Assembly (NCBI RefSeq): GCF_014066305.1
Contig: NW_023501047.1
Location: forward strand, 248,001-312,000
Origin: Letharia columbiana
Taxonomy: Eukaryota > Ascomycota > Lecanoromycetes > Lecanorales > Parmeliaceae
Reading direction: 5' to 3'
DNA: 64,000 nt
The notes beneath the pieces were generated by a model that ran no database searches, was not told the DNA's origin, and saw only the letters and a list, made by a program, of their open reading frames with translations. How positions within the stretch are numbered: position 1 is the stretch's first letter; every line of letters begins with the position of its first letter. Position numbers and translations under genes: made by a program. Of the stretch, positions 22,759 through 35,050 are shown piece by piece.

Positions 22759-23780
22759 GCTGTGTTGAGAATGTTTAGCTTCGATGCTTGAGATGCGGCG
22801 TGAATGAGATGCAGAGGAGGAGTCAGTAAGAGAGGCGACAACAGCTTGAAGGCTTGACGAGGCTATGTACTGAGATACTGTACTACAAGATCAAGTAATG
22901 GTGATGTAGGAAATTCTCTTCTGGTGTTGTAGAGAGACAGGTTATAAGGCAGAAATAAAGACGGTATCCTCCGTATTTACCCCGATGGTAGAACACCTAA
23001 TGATCACCAATCATAGCGAGTGTTGATAAATCGTCGGAAGTTGTACTGTACTCATGGCGAATGGAAGTTGGGGAACAAGCTTTGCAAGATCCAATTATGC
23101 TGAAAGGTCGTTGCATCATCCCGTTCCCTGGATGACTCCTCTCCCTTGTGTCCTGTCAAATTTGCACGCTCTGACATAATAAGAACTCTGGGGCCTCATC
23201 AATCCTCCACGTGCCAACATGACCTTTTCAATGCGTCCGACTGAAGTAGATCGATACTCCATCAATATATGCCGGGCACTGGGGCGTGCTGCTGCTCACA
23301 TTCCTGATTCCAGGACATGCTGAAAGGGATTGGCAAGGAGCGACGTCTGGGAGAGAGAGAGAGAGAGAGAGTGTGTGTGTGTGTGTATGTGAACGAGGCG
23401 AATTGTGAGGTGCGGTTAGCTACGGTAATTCTTCCGAAAAGTGGCAACAACGTCGTCTAACCAGATGCATCAAACCATCCAACCCAACTTTTTCAACGGA
23501 CGCTCAGACCCTTTTTCATCGTCTGTGCACCTGTCATTGGATTAGAGCAAGAATCTGGGGTACCGATAGTTGTACCCAAGCGTCCATTCCAGAGGCTACA
23601 TGGGAAGTATAAATTCATCTCATCTACGGTTTCAACTTTCCATAGGCTCGCATGCGCTCCTCATATCCATTCTTGGGCAGTCAATCCAATGAGTAAATTT
23701 ACCCCGGCTTCCTGCCTCTATCTACCCCCGATTGGGTTACCGCTTTCTGGAGATTAATTCAAAAGGGCCACGTCCCATCG
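22759..23780. other. Intergenic of about 1 kb with a GA/GT microsatellite
   Basis: Upstream of the F-box/LRR gene and downstream of the next minus-strand gene. It contains one microsatellite (next entry) and otherwise nothing recognisable. Confidence 0.5.
23351..23386. repeat. Compound microsatellite (GA)10(GT)8
   Basis: Ten GA units are followed directly by eight GT units. The compound tract is in an intergenic region and should be length-polymorphic. Confidence 0.95.
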
Positions 23781-26496
23781 TCACACTTTTCCTCGACCTT
23801 TAGGCGCTGGTGTCCCATTCGAAGTACTCACAACCGCCGTCGTTCTCTTGGCTGCTGACGTCCCATTCACGGCCCCTAGTCCCCTCAATCTGCGCACTTT
23901 CGGTCGCCTCTCTTCTGCGTCATCTGCTTCACCTTTCGCGTCCTGGTAAGATGCGAGTCTCTCGGCCCACGCCACCGATTTCCCATTTTCGGCTCCTTGT
24001 TTGGCCGTACTTGTCAGATCTGCACGTTCCGTGGGGAGATCCTGCAGAGCTAGAAGAGGCGGCTTCGATTGACCTTTGTTTCGTCGAGTGTTCGCGCGCG
24101 TGCTGACGGCCAGGTCCTGGGCTTGTGACTTTTGCAATACAACCGGATCAGTACCATCTGCCCTTCTGACGGGAATAAAGCTTGGGGCGCCTGGAAGTGC
24201 TTTGGATGGTGCAGGTAGGCGAGTCCTCGTGCTGCGTCGGCAGGATGCAGGCTCTGCAGTGAGCTCTTCACCGTCGTCGGAATCCAGTGCCTCCATCTTC
24301 GGCGTGCCGGGTGGAGTACCGGGTCGATGAGCGACATTTCGCGGCTTCTGTGGCGATGAAGCATGGCCATCTTGAGATCCGTGCGTCTTACGTGGAGAAC
24401 GACGTGGAGAATGTTGCGGTATCGGAGCAGCTGGTGCTGATAAGATAGGCTTCTGCGCAGCTTTCCTGGCTTGTGCGCGATTAAGGAAGTCTTTGAGCAT
24501 GCTAGTGTCGTCACTAAAGCGGGCTCCTGATCGCGTCTTCTGATTAGGCGTCTGCTTTTTGGTAGCTTCCATTACCTGCGATACGCCGTCAAGTTCTGTT
24601 TTCGCAAGGACTTCATTGGCCTTCCCCATAGCCTCCATCCCCTGAGTGTCATCCGGAGTAAGGTCGAGCAGGGGTTGGCTTGCGTCAGCGATACCTGGAT
24701 GCTCGTAGACCTCGGTGGCTTCTATGGCCCTATGCAGATCCTTCTCGACATTGGTCTCATCAATAGCGGGCAAGATGGCTTCCGCACCGGTAACGATGTC
24801 ATTTTCAGGCTGTTCCGCACGAAGAATGAGCTCTGGGCTACCATGTACGCTGTCTCCTACGTTATCTTCGGCTCCAGGTGCCGAGCTGCTGCTTGGAAGA
24901 ATGCTAGCTTCGATGGGCCGAGCATCCAGATTTTCATCGCTGTGATATGCGTTGGTCTCCGCGATGATCTTTTGCAGAATCTCTCTTTCTTGCAAAGTGT
25001 CCCTGCGTTGTAGTGTATCCCTCTTCTTTGGGGTCTTATTCTTTCGTGCATCTTTCTTCTTGCCAGGACTTTCTTTTCGTCGCAAGCTTTCTCTTCTGAG
25101 AAGACTAGTCCCTATCTGCGGAGATTCACCTAGGTTATCTGCCCGTAACGGTTTCGCAGGAAGCAGTTGTTTTGGGGTGCCGGTAGCGCCAGGAGTTGTC
25201 ACTGCGTGTGGTGACATCAGATTTGGCTTCTTCCTGGGGCTTGCACGTTTCGGCGTCCTCGAACGAACGCTTGGCGTTAATGATGAGTCGAGATTTGGCT
25301 GTTCAAAAACGAGCGCCCCTTCAGTCAATGTTTTTGGCGAATCCATCACCGTCGACGAGGAGACATCCGCAATATCAATTGGCAAAGCCTCGAGTATGCT
25401 GGATGAGTGATTTGCGTTTGGCGACAAAGCACTCCCACTATCAACCGTCACGGCTCCCTCGGCATTCACTGTCTCTTCGTGATGAGATGGTGACAGGACA
25501 ATGATCTTTGCTGCTGACGTTGCATCGCAACTTATAAGTAAGCCGTCTGTGTCCTCAGACACCGCCTGCGTACTGGCAACGTCGTTGTCCGTTTCGATAG
25601 CTTTACCAGCAATGATAGCAGTCTCGGACACGGTTAGTGCTCCATTCTCTAGAGATACCTCATCTGTTGAAGCGGCTTGATCGGTATTGGTGATTGTCTC
25701 GGATGATGTTCCGCATGCAGTCTCCACAACTATCTCATCTTTTGGGAGCTTGACCGAATGGCTGGGTGGGATTGTGTCTGCAATCTCTACTGCACCTGCA
25801 GCGTCATCACCTGAGCTTAACAGCTCACGAACATCCTCCAAAGCCGGGCTTTCTCGAGCGAGCAATGTATCATCTTGTACGGCATCCTTAGAATTATCGA
25901 CGATCATCGGCGTAATACCATCAGCACTTTGTGTCTTGACTCTCGCGTTGTCGGGCTTGAGGCTCTTCTTGCTCGCTTGTTTGCCTATGCAGCACCACTT
26001 ATCAGTCCCATACATCCACCATAGAATCCAATCGTCGGCAACACTCACGTCTTGGAGTGCCTGCACTCTCCTTATCACGCAGCGTAGTGAGGTACTGAGC
26101 GGCTTTATTTTCCTTTCCATTGTTCTCAATCTTCGGCACATCCCTCAGTCGCAAACGCTTCACAGGCCTTGGGGTATTAGTAGTATCACCCAGTGCTTGC
26201 CGAGTCTGCTCAGCATCTTGGGATTCTTCTTTTGTTTCCGGTTTGGCGGGAGCCTCATGACGCTTCCACACCTTGCGCCCATGGTGACGAGCTAGCACAG
26301 GAGATTTCGGAGCGCGTTCCCACGCTCGTGGTCGCGGTTTGGGAGCTTCATCATTGAGGGAAAAGATGCCTTCTGTGGGATTCCTAAAGGATAGAGCAAT
26401 TTTTAAGCAGGCAGCAATGAAAGAGACAATTTCAGGGAATCGCAAAAGCTTGGAAGGAGCAACCCACCACGAGGAAAGCGCTCCCGGGTCAGTCAT
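23781..26496 (-). CDS. Large disordered, probably nuclear, protein of unknown function
   Basis: Exons 26496-26468, 26383-26049 and 25984-23781 give 855 residues. The start reads MTDPGALSSWNPTEGIFSLN across the first junction. That 84-nt intron (donor GTGGGT) is also open in frame, so its removal is inferred from the better spliced sequence. The protein is low complexity, rich in Ser, Glu, Ala and Lys, with several basic patches (RRESLRRKESPGKKKDARK, SPRRSPRK) typical of nuclear proteins. Conserved-looking blocks are DTSMLKDFLNRAQARKAAQK and, near the C-terminus, PSFIPVRRADGTDP and SVAWAERLASYQDAK. I recognise no named family. A chromatin role is only a guess from charge. Confidence 0.75.
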
Positions 26497-26824
26497 GATG
26501 ACTCAGTCGCGAATGACGTTGATAATTATGCTCGCTCACTGCATCAATAGTAGTAATTGTTCATATACAGGTAGCAATGGGCGTAGAAGTGCAAGATGAG
26601 AAGTTCAACAAGTCATGCGACACGGAGGATGGAGAAGCAGTCGAGTGCGGCAGGAAAGTAAACATTGGTCAGCCCTGCAAGCTACTAGCGGCTTGGCGTC
26701 AATGATGCCGACTCGCCGACATACATCGACGAATGTTTTGAGCTCGCGCAAGTCAGCAGCACTGAAGACCGCCCTCCGATGTATCAACGATAACAACTCT
26801 ATTCCATCAGTGGAACCTACGACC
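26497..26824. promoter_or_regulatory. Bidirectional promoter, disordered nuclear protein and MRP10
   Basis: 328 bases separate the divergent start codons. No coding frame is accepted here. The short minus-strand frame over it (26979-26605) is antisense to MRP10. Confidence 0.5.
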
Positions 26825-27267
26825 ATGCCTCCTAAAAGCGGCAGCACGAAGCTCGCCCCTCCCCGCCTCCCTCCCCTCCCCAAACTCCGTGTCCGGCGAC
26901 CGAACCGACCGGGAGAAAATCCTTGCGTCGGGATCATGACTTCGGTACTAGGTATACCTGCTTTCTTTCCTGGTATCAAGATTCTTCGGTGCTAACCTTC
27001 TGTGTGCAGGATGTTGGGCGTCCTCAGGCAACGTAGCAGCGCACTGCCAGCACTTGGAGCAGTCGTTGAGGGCTTGTATGGATGCGCCGGTACGTTTGCT
27101 CCTGTTCTCCTGTCTCGGCGAGTGGGAAAACGAATTGGAAGGAGCAATGCTTATCCGTGCTGGGCTGGGTGGAACAGAGAGAGAAGACTGGGAAGAAAAA
27201 TACGATCAATTACCATCTCATGCGGCTGTATCCGAAGATCAAGGGACCGACCAAGCAGGGCAAATGA
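26825..27267 (+). CDS. MRP10: Mitochondrial small ribosomal subunit protein Mrp10 (mS37)
   Basis: Three exons, 26825-26951, 27010-27089 and 27178-27267, encode 98 residues. The protein is a CHCH component of the mitochondrial ribosome. Both Cx9C motifs are visible: CVGIMTSVLGC, crossing the first splice junction, and CQHLEQSLRAC. The start is basic and Pro-rich (KLAPPRLPPLPKLRVRRP). The C-terminus KNTINYHLMRLYPKIKGPTK is diagnostic of this protein. Proteins of this class are imported by the Mia40 disulfide relay and Mrp10 continues to the matrix. All phases close, and the length is normal. Confidence 0.95.
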
Positions 27268-27631
27268 AGAGGCAGGACAAAAGAGCGCATATAGGGAGGG
27301 AACTCATAGCATTTACGGAGACGGGCTTTCCCGATGGTTAGGGCAGTCGATGGAGAGGTGGTTTTTGAGAATGTACATTGAAGCCGGGGCGCAACGCAGC
27401 ATTCACGGCATTGTATAGATTGCGCATTCAAAGGCGCAAGAGGGTACAGTTGTGCCATATTGAACTCGGCGAGTTGGAGGCCTGCTTGTATGAAAGGTTA
27501 TACGGGGTAGGATTATAGCCCAAGTCGAATCCCCGAAATCGATGCCAAAAATGCTATGAGTATCAATGCACCGCCCAAACACCATGCTAAAAAGGAACCT
27601 GATTCATGCATCTCATCGAGAAAAAGCAACA

Positions 27632-29999
27632 CTAAACGTCCTTCCTTCCCTCAGCAGCACTATCGGGCGTCGCACTCCCAGTCTCACTACCTGCAAAATC
27701 CCAACCCCCACTCCCATCCTCACTCTTCCTCCTCCTCTCCTTGCCCCTCTCCCTCATTGCGCCCCTTATCTTCTTACTAACCTCTTCCAGGCTTTCCTTC
27801 GAGCTAATTGCGCTAAAGGCCTTTACCGAAAATCCTGCACTGCCAGCTTTCCCACCACTCGAGCTACTTCGGCTGCGACTTCGACTTGGAGGCCTAGAAG
27901 CGAAGAGGCCAATGTTTCCGAGGTCATGGAAGGAATCATTGTGCGGGAGGTAGCCTTGAGTTGAGGAGCCGCTACCGACGCTTGCCAGGCCTTCATTGGC
28001 GTTGCTGCGGGTTGGAGGGGTCGGAGGGAAGCCGGACGAGGTTCTGGAATGGGTGCGTGGAGACTTGGGAGATAGAAGAGCGCCGTCGCGAAAGGGATCG
28101 GCGATAATGCGGGCGGAGTCGAAGTCTGGAAACATTTCCGGTCCCAGGGTATTGATGACGTCTGTTACTTCATGAGAGAGCGTGGCGCGCTTCTCGCGGA
28201 GTTGCTGTAGAGTGTTTGCGGAGGTAGGATAGAGAGATAAGACCAGAGGCCGAAGCGATTTGACGATGTCCATGCCTGTCTCGCCGATACGGAGGGCGGC
28301 GAATGTTATGGATGGGAAGAAGACTACACCAAATAAAACGACCATCCATAGGGGGACCCATTCTGGCATGTAGCCCTGGACTCTGTTTTTGTGAGTCCAA
28401 TAGGTCAAGGTAATTGTGTAAGTAGCGTAGAGGATTGGGGCAAAGGCGAGAGCGACGAGCAGCTTCCAGGTAGCCATGACGTCGCGCCCTTGAAGCTTCA
28501 CTGTCGACGCCGCTAAGGCTTCACGGGACTTCTTTATGGAAATAATTTTCGAAGATATGAAGACTGGTGCAAAGAGTACTAGGCCTGGCAATGTTCCAAC
28601 GGTCAACACACCAAGTTTCCCAAGTCTGTAGATGAGTGTAAAGACGACTTTCGGTATTGAGAACCTTGCGTATTCGACCTGATGATCTCGTACACCGAGG
28701 AGCCAGAGCTGTTTGTTGTATCCGTTGACGGACTTCTTAAGATTGACAATCCTGGGATCGTCTTTGTGCTGAGTATACCCTTTCACCAGCCGCCGATTGA
28801 GTTCAACAATCATTGGAAGAGGCAGCTTCTTACCCGTGGGATTGTACAGCCGCCGAGCTGCTTGGATCAACTATGAGAGATCAGCAAGGAGCCACGTTCG
28901 TCAATTGCAATGATACGCACCATTAAAGTGTCATAGTCAGGACTCGTCACTGTCACCGCGACTAAAGCTTGATACACTATCTCCAGCAATCGACGTGTTG
29001 CTTCTCGTCTGTCGCCACTTTTGTAGAGTTCCACAAGCTCAGTAGGTACATCAACAGGGGGGCCGAATTCGACTACCGCTCGTGACCTGAACTTGTGGGC
29101 ATGGAAATAGTTCATACCACACGGAACGATCTTGACGCCTGACTCCGGATTTGCTGCCAATGATCCAAGAGCCATTATCGCGACGCCGGCTTTCAAGGGC
29201 AGCAACTCTGTTCTGTCGTGGCTTCCACCTTCAGGAAAGATACCAACGCAGCCGCCACTCTGGAGCCTTTCAAACACAGCATCATACACCACCGACTGAT
29301 CAACCTTCGGCGCAGTCTTATAGCTTGTTCCCTGGAAACCCTGTTTCTCCTCATCGCTGGTCTCCACCTTTTTCTCTCCGCCATCGACTTTAGCTTTCCC
29401 CGTAAGCTGCTCGATTGCCGTATCACCCTTGAATTCCTTTTTCAATTTGATCTCCTCATTCCCGTGTATCTCCAAAATGTCTGAGTTAGCCGCAGTACCA
29501 TTCACAGACGGCAAAACCAAAAGCCCTCCAATCTGGCATTCCTTCTCAAATTGCGTGCCAACTCCTCGTACCAACGTAGGATCATTCTTTGCGTCCGGAA
29601 GGTATATCTTGCCCGTGCCGGGCTTCGTGCTATCTAACGCTCTTCCTACGGGAACCGCCCCTGCTGCTCTGGCTAGGCCGCCAATAAATTTTCTTCTCAT
29701 GGATTTCTCGGCAATAAGCCAGGCTATGCGGCGACCAGCTTCCATTTTGATTACTCGCATCAGGATGAGGGGGTCGACGAACTACTATAGTCAGTGCGTG
29801 TCCCCAAGACAGCATGCAGCCTGCTCACCTGGTTCGCATGAGGGGCCGCAACGAAGATGACGGGCCCTCGTCTCGGCACCTTCCATGACCCTCGTGGATG
29901 GACTTCTCTGAAGAAGAGATCAACCAGAACAGACATCACCCATAGTATCAGGTCGTATACCCAATTGATCATGGGCACGAGCTCCTTTTTCCTTGCCAT
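27632..29999 (-). CDS. SCT1: Glycerol-3-phosphate / DHAP acyltransferase (Sct1/Gpt2 type)
   Basis: Catalyses the first acylation in glycerolipid synthesis at the ER. Exons 29999-29829, 29781-28921 and 28870-27632 give 756 residues. The acyltransferase motif I reads HANQFVDPL and is split by intron 1. Motif III is FPEGGSHDRTELLPLKAG near residue 240, and a further conserved block is GVKIVPCGMNYF. Hydrophobic segments near residues 13-30 and around 440-560 fit a membrane enzyme. The C-terminal 170 residues are Ser/Arg-rich (SPKSPRTHSRTSSG, SRSRSRSSSSGG), a likely phosphoregulated tail as in the yeast proteins. Whether it corresponds to Sct1 or Gpt2 cannot be settled here. Confidence 0.92.
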
Positions 30000-30674
30000 G
30001 TTGGCACTTTGGTCTCTTTCCTATCTTGCTGGATCTTCTTCGTAATGGCCCAGTTCGCAGAGAATACGGTGCATCGAGCGAGTGCGATTGCTGTAGATGC
30101 GCTAGAAAGTCCGTAAAGTGAAGGCAGTCAAGTCTTCGAGGACGCGGTATATACAGCAGGCAGCGTTTCTCTTGAGCTGGTCACGGAATAGTGACCGCTG
30201 GAGAAAATACTGAAGACTTTGCAAACCTAATGACCCTTGAACGAACGGGCTAAGGCAGCGCTTCGTTAAAGTTCAGGCGTTTTGGCTGAGATTCGCTACC
30301 TGGGCGTTGACTGGCTTTTGAACGATGCTTTCTCACTGCAACCGTATCAACTAGAAGAACGCACTCCTAGATTGAGGGTATGAGGCGAAAGGCCAGCATG
30401 TGCCGCGCTGGTGACTCGTAGAATCCAGAATCGATGAGTTGCCTGGTAGGAGAACAGGTGGAGCAAAAATCCCCGACTCCGCGTGGGGTAGAGAAAACGT
30501 CACAGTGCATATGTGGGACGGACGGAAAGCACACGACACTGCTCTGGACGTAATAGCAACATGAATGTCGGGTCTATTACGAAGTCTAATTTTTAATCAA
30601 GTTCTGATGAAGCGAGACCATGTTTGTACAGGTAATGTATCCTCTATGCTACATAGATCAAAGCGCCCAGTTCA
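30000..30674. other. Intergenic, SCT1 promoter and VPH1 3' flank
   Basis: No frame with coding character and no repeat is seen. Short minus and plus frames (30539-30351, 30565-30855) are judged to be chance or antisense to VPH1. Confidence 0.45.
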
Positions 30675-33519
30675 TTATCCTTCATCCGCATCTTCCTCCA
30701 ATAGCAACTTAAAACTAAAAGGCTCGAAAGCAATCCCGTCTCCCATGAAGTGCTTGCTCATCGCCTCGACCCAATGTAATCGTAAGCTATGCAACATTGC
30801 ACTTGTACCCTCCATTACGCAGAGAATGGCGATGGTCAGGAAGAACCAAACATAGAAGAAGACGACGGTCATGATCACTCCCAGGACCCCTTCGAAATTA
30901 AACGCCTGGCCAAGTGTCATAGTCCATAATACGACGGAGAGCTGCTGATGGGCGAGCGACAAGGCCCACAAACGGAGGTAGGACGCGGTGTGGGATACAC
31001 AGTTCAGGCAGAATTCGATGGTGTGGATCGTTTGATGGATCATCACTTCCGAGAACTCGAACTCCTCGTGTTCCTCATCGCCGATATCCTCGGTGATCAT
31101 TGCATTGGCCTCATGATCCGATCCCATGCTGTCTCGGCCGCCGTTCATAGCATGCCCATCCGCATCGTCATCGTCCAGAGCGCTGAATCTTGATGTTTCG
31201 CCAATGCCTCGGTATCCCAGTGCGCGAGCCCTGTTGTGCTCATATCGCAGATACAATGGCTTTAGCAGGAGTAAGACTGGTACGCAGGCAACGGCAACTA
31301 GTAGTAATATCACCTGAACAACCATCTGTCCCGGATAAAGCTGCTCATCTACCGTCAACGGCTGGAGGAACATGTATATAAGCATGTTCAGTAGCCCAGG
31401 TGGCGATTCGCCAATTGCGTACCAGTCTATGCACCACTTATAGACGATTGTGAAGACAAGATACCCGAAAATGGATTGGAAGAAAATCATGCCAGGCACG
31501 AAGTTACCCCAAATGTCGATCGGTGTCTTAAAATGACGCGCGTTGATAAAGGAGAGGCATAGAGAGTAGGTCATCTAAGCAAGTCAGCATCACTACTCCG
31601 TAACTCATACAAATATAACATACGTGAGTCCAGCCCATTAGTATACTGAGCTTCATTTTGAAGCTGTTGGAGAAGAGTAATTCGTTTTCGGTTCCATGCC
31701 AGCTCCAGTCAAGTCCAAATGGGTACCTGTAGCCGCCCTTAAGCTGAGCCCGCACAGTCTCCCCCTCCTTGAAGTCATGTGGCCATTCCCACTGGCTGGG
31801 AAAAAGCGTGAGCGCCTTCGAGAAGACATCGTTGTAAATAAGTCCAGTATATATCGAAAAAAGGCCCATCATCAGCATGATATACCGTCCGTAGAAAGCC
31901 ATAGCCACAAGCTCATTGAGCTTAGTCTTCGACATGGGCTTTTCAAAATATATCATGGCAAGGGCAGCGATGAACATCAACGTCCCGTGGCCAAAGTCTC
32001 CGAACATAACAGCGAACAGGAAAGGAAAGGTTACGATAGTTGGCAGGCCCGGGTTGACTTCCGTATATTTGGCTGTTCCGTAAGCATCGATGATTGTCTG
32101 AAAAGCCTCCGTAAATTTATTCCTCTTGTTGTATGTGGGAGGTGTTTTTGAAGTCTTGATCACGTTGACAATCGTTGGAACTGATAATCCTGCCCGGTCG
32201 TTGACGTCCTGTAAAGTAGATTTGATCAAGGATAAACCGTTCGTCGGACACCAGGCCTCGGCGATCAGAGTCTTCCTGGCTTGATCGTATGAGCAGCGGT
32301 TGAGTGTTTGATATACGGCCTTCTCCTTCTTAATGACAACCATCCAGGCAGCCAAGCTTCTGGCAATTTGTGTGAGCTCTGCATCAAGAGTGTTCTTCGT
32401 ATTGCGGAGAACGCTCGCCAGATCGCTCAACCGGGTATTGACTTCGTGTATTTGATCTCGTCGAAGCTCGCTATTTTCATCCACGCTGTATAGATCGGCG
32501 CCTAGTGATTCTGATATCTTGCGGATCTTTGCAATGACTTCCTTGCCATGTGCGAAAATGACAAAGACGTTCTTGTGAACCTCTTCGTTGTTGACCGGGT
32601 CGATGAGGGGCTTGGGTATCTCGGATTGGTTCATGTATAGATTCCCACGTAGCGTTCTCCATAGGATGCGTTCAAAAGCGGCTATTCTGCCTCGTGGTAT
32701 TACCCCAGCAACGAAGCCAATGTTCATCACAGAAAGCGATGGTCCACCAGAGGCATCTCCATTTTGACCTCTTGCTTGCTGTTCAACATCCTGTAACAGT
32801 GGTGCTTCGTCATTGTCGCTAGATTGGCGGATCTCGTCGACGTTGCCATGGGCCTTGAAAGCCTATCAGCTTGAGCGACAGTCTCGAAGATATATGATCG
32901 AGGCGACCTACCCTGTCAAAAAAACCACCTGCTTCCGTCAAGACCCAGCGCCACTCTGTAAGCTCCACCTCCCTTTTCTTGAGCGTCTCGTAGCTGTCAT
33001 TAAGAGATGCCACTCGCTGCTCAAGGCTTTCACTCTTATCGGAGAGCTCGTCAATTTCAGAAGCTGAAGGGGCTGCAAGCATATTTGAGAATTCATGCTG
33101 CGGTCTGATAGGTATTGACTCTTTGTTGATTTGGGATTGGAAGTAGCGGAGCTGCCGCTCGACATTGTCGAGTCTTCGAATCTCCTGAGTGAAGGTCCTT
33201 TGGAAAGCTGTAGTCTCCGAGTTCAACTATCAGAGATAGAATGTCAGCAAGCTCGACATGCCAGGGCTGTCCCAAAAACGTCACTTGGAAATCACTAAGG
33301 AGACTGCCGTTCGAGGTTCGCCCCGTCCTCAAGGCCCCAAGATTTGCAGCCTACTGCCCAGGTCTAGCACCAGGAAGAGGCAATACGTACATCTCGGAAC
33401 TGAACCTCGCCCACTTCCCCCAGAGCACTGACGACCTCTCGACCAATCTCGTTCGCAATGTAGAGCTGGGTCAAGGACATGTCGCAGGAGCGGAAGAGGG
33501 AATCCTTGGGGACCGCCAT
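30675..33519 (-). CDS. VPH1: V-type proton ATPase subunit a
   Basis: The membrane subunit that forms the proton half-channels of the vacuolar ATPase. Exons 33519-33391, 33226-32912, 32853-31624 and 31574-30675 give 857 residues, normal for the family. The start [19 protein letters not shown] and the coiled-coil N-terminal half are typical. Further landmarks are [17 protein letters not shown] across the first junction, [47 protein letters not shown], and the channel helix [20 protein letters not shown] with its essential Arg. A charged loop ([13 protein letters not shown]) precedes the last helices. Whether it is targeted to the vacuole or the Golgi is not visible. Confidence 0.97.
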
Positions 33520-34327
33520 GATGCGAGAGGTTTGGATTGTCTATCCACGAAGGGCTCAACTGGAGAAACGCCTTGGACGCAATGCGGTGGTTCCTTCTCA
33601 AATGTCCCAATCCTAAAGCGAGGATTGCAGATCTCGAGGTATGGCTGTGATGATTGCTTGATGTCTTGCTTGGGCGGAGAACAGTTGAATGATGGCGAAG
33701 ACTCGGAAGATAAGACCGAGAAACGCTTACTCGATGCGGATTAGCATGCCAAGCCTTGCATCCTCATCCTCTCTTGAGATCCCTTCCTCAAGGATAGTAA
33801 CTAATCAATGAACCCCAACATTGTGCCTTGCGAGGTAAGTCGATCAATTCTGCTATACACACTGGGTTGGTCATTTCTCTTCTTCCCATTCTCCGAGTCT
33901 AGTTGTATGTCCGTTACGCTATATGTTTGTTCACTTATTCAGCTATGCTGCTCCTTTGCTTTCCTATGGAAGCACCCCATAATTTCGAAAAACTATTTGG
34001 CGCTCAATACACGCCGAAACATCTGGCGCTTCCTTGGCTGGTAATTTGGCAGTCGAACAAATTCTCGCTATCTCAGTCGCTATCAGGACCCGTCCGTGAG
34101 ATGACCAGGCGGAGTCAATGTATTCGGATTCAAGGACTTTTCTTTTCGTGCTCGAATGTGGGATGTGAGCTTTTGATCTTCCCGGTTCGGTAGCCGTAGA
34201 GACGAAGCACAGGTACAACGAGCGCATGGAGTGACAGCGGCATTGGTTCAAAACCCTTATGCTGCAAATCTCTAACCATGTCATCCAGAACGCCGGCGCT
34301 CGAACATCTCTAGATTCCTAGGAAATC
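33520..34327. other. Intergenic, VPH1 promoter
   Basis: About 800 bases with only short, low-quality frames. No RNA gene, repeat or regulatory cluster is recognised. Confidence 0.45.
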
Positions 34328-35050
34328 CTAACGCAACGCCTCCAAAATAGATCCATTACCCATCCCGACAACGGAAGTGTTCCCAATCTCCAACGACGGT
34401 ATTACCTTGTCTACCTCGCTCAAAGAGCTCATTTCTCTAGCATACCGATCCCATTTACTTCCTGTCTCCCAAATCGCAATGCCGATCCCATGTTCTCTCC
34501 CCAAAACCGCATAACCGCACCCATTTCTACAAGTCGCCCTCACGTATTCCGCCGGCTCAATCATGTCCTTCCAAGTACTCGAATCTTTGTCACGCCACTT
34601 TCCAATCACGGAGTCCGGCAGTCCAGGAAATTGGCCTATACTACTTCGCTCAAACATCTTCATCATGACAATCGCAACCACGCAGTCCCCAACTACATAA
34701 CGTTTAGGAAGGGTAAGGAGAGAACGTGCCCCAGGGAAGTAGGCGGTGGAGCGTCCGCCAAGGTTGTATGTGAAAGTGCCTGGATGGAGGCCCCAGGTCG
34801 AGGAGTCGTCGGAGAGGGCGACGAGGGCGTTTTCGCAGGATGAGGCGATGTGCACGGTGCGAGGGTTCCACGTTGGATCGGACACGCAGTGACGGTATGA
34901 CCATAACCCGAAGAGGTCCGTGAGGTTGGTGGGGACCGTGAGGGAGAGAGATGGAGTGAGGGCAAGAGATTGAGTGTGGAGGATGAACAGGCTGATGAGA
35001 AATGAAAGTATCGCACAAGGAGATGATTCACTTGTACGTACGGCCTTCAT
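34328..35050 (-). CDS. Hypothetical secreted protein
   Basis: A single-exon frame of 240 residues. It has a clear signal peptide: charged start, then AILSFLISLFILHTQSLA at about residues 13-30. The mature part has several cysteines (HCVSDPTW, ASSCENAL, GDCVVAI, ATCRNGCGYAV), at least three NxS/T glycosylation sites near the N- and C-termini, and a central GGRSTAYFPGARSLLTLPKRYV. This is a common layout for ascomycete secreted proteins of unknown role; an effector or surface protein is possible. I recognise no domain. Confidence 0.75.
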   Translation of the reverse strand: MKAVRTSESSPCAILSFLISLFILHTQSLALTPSLSLTVPTNLTDLFGLWSYRHCVSDPTWNPRTVHIASSCENALVALSDDSSTWGLHPGTFTYNLGGRSTAYFPGARSLLTLPKRYVVGDCVVAIVMMKMFERSSIGQFPGLPDSVIGKWRDKDSSTWKDMIEPAEYVRATCRNGCGYAVLGREHGIGIAIWETGSKWDRYAREMSSLSEVDKVIPSLEIGNTSVVGMGNGSILEALR

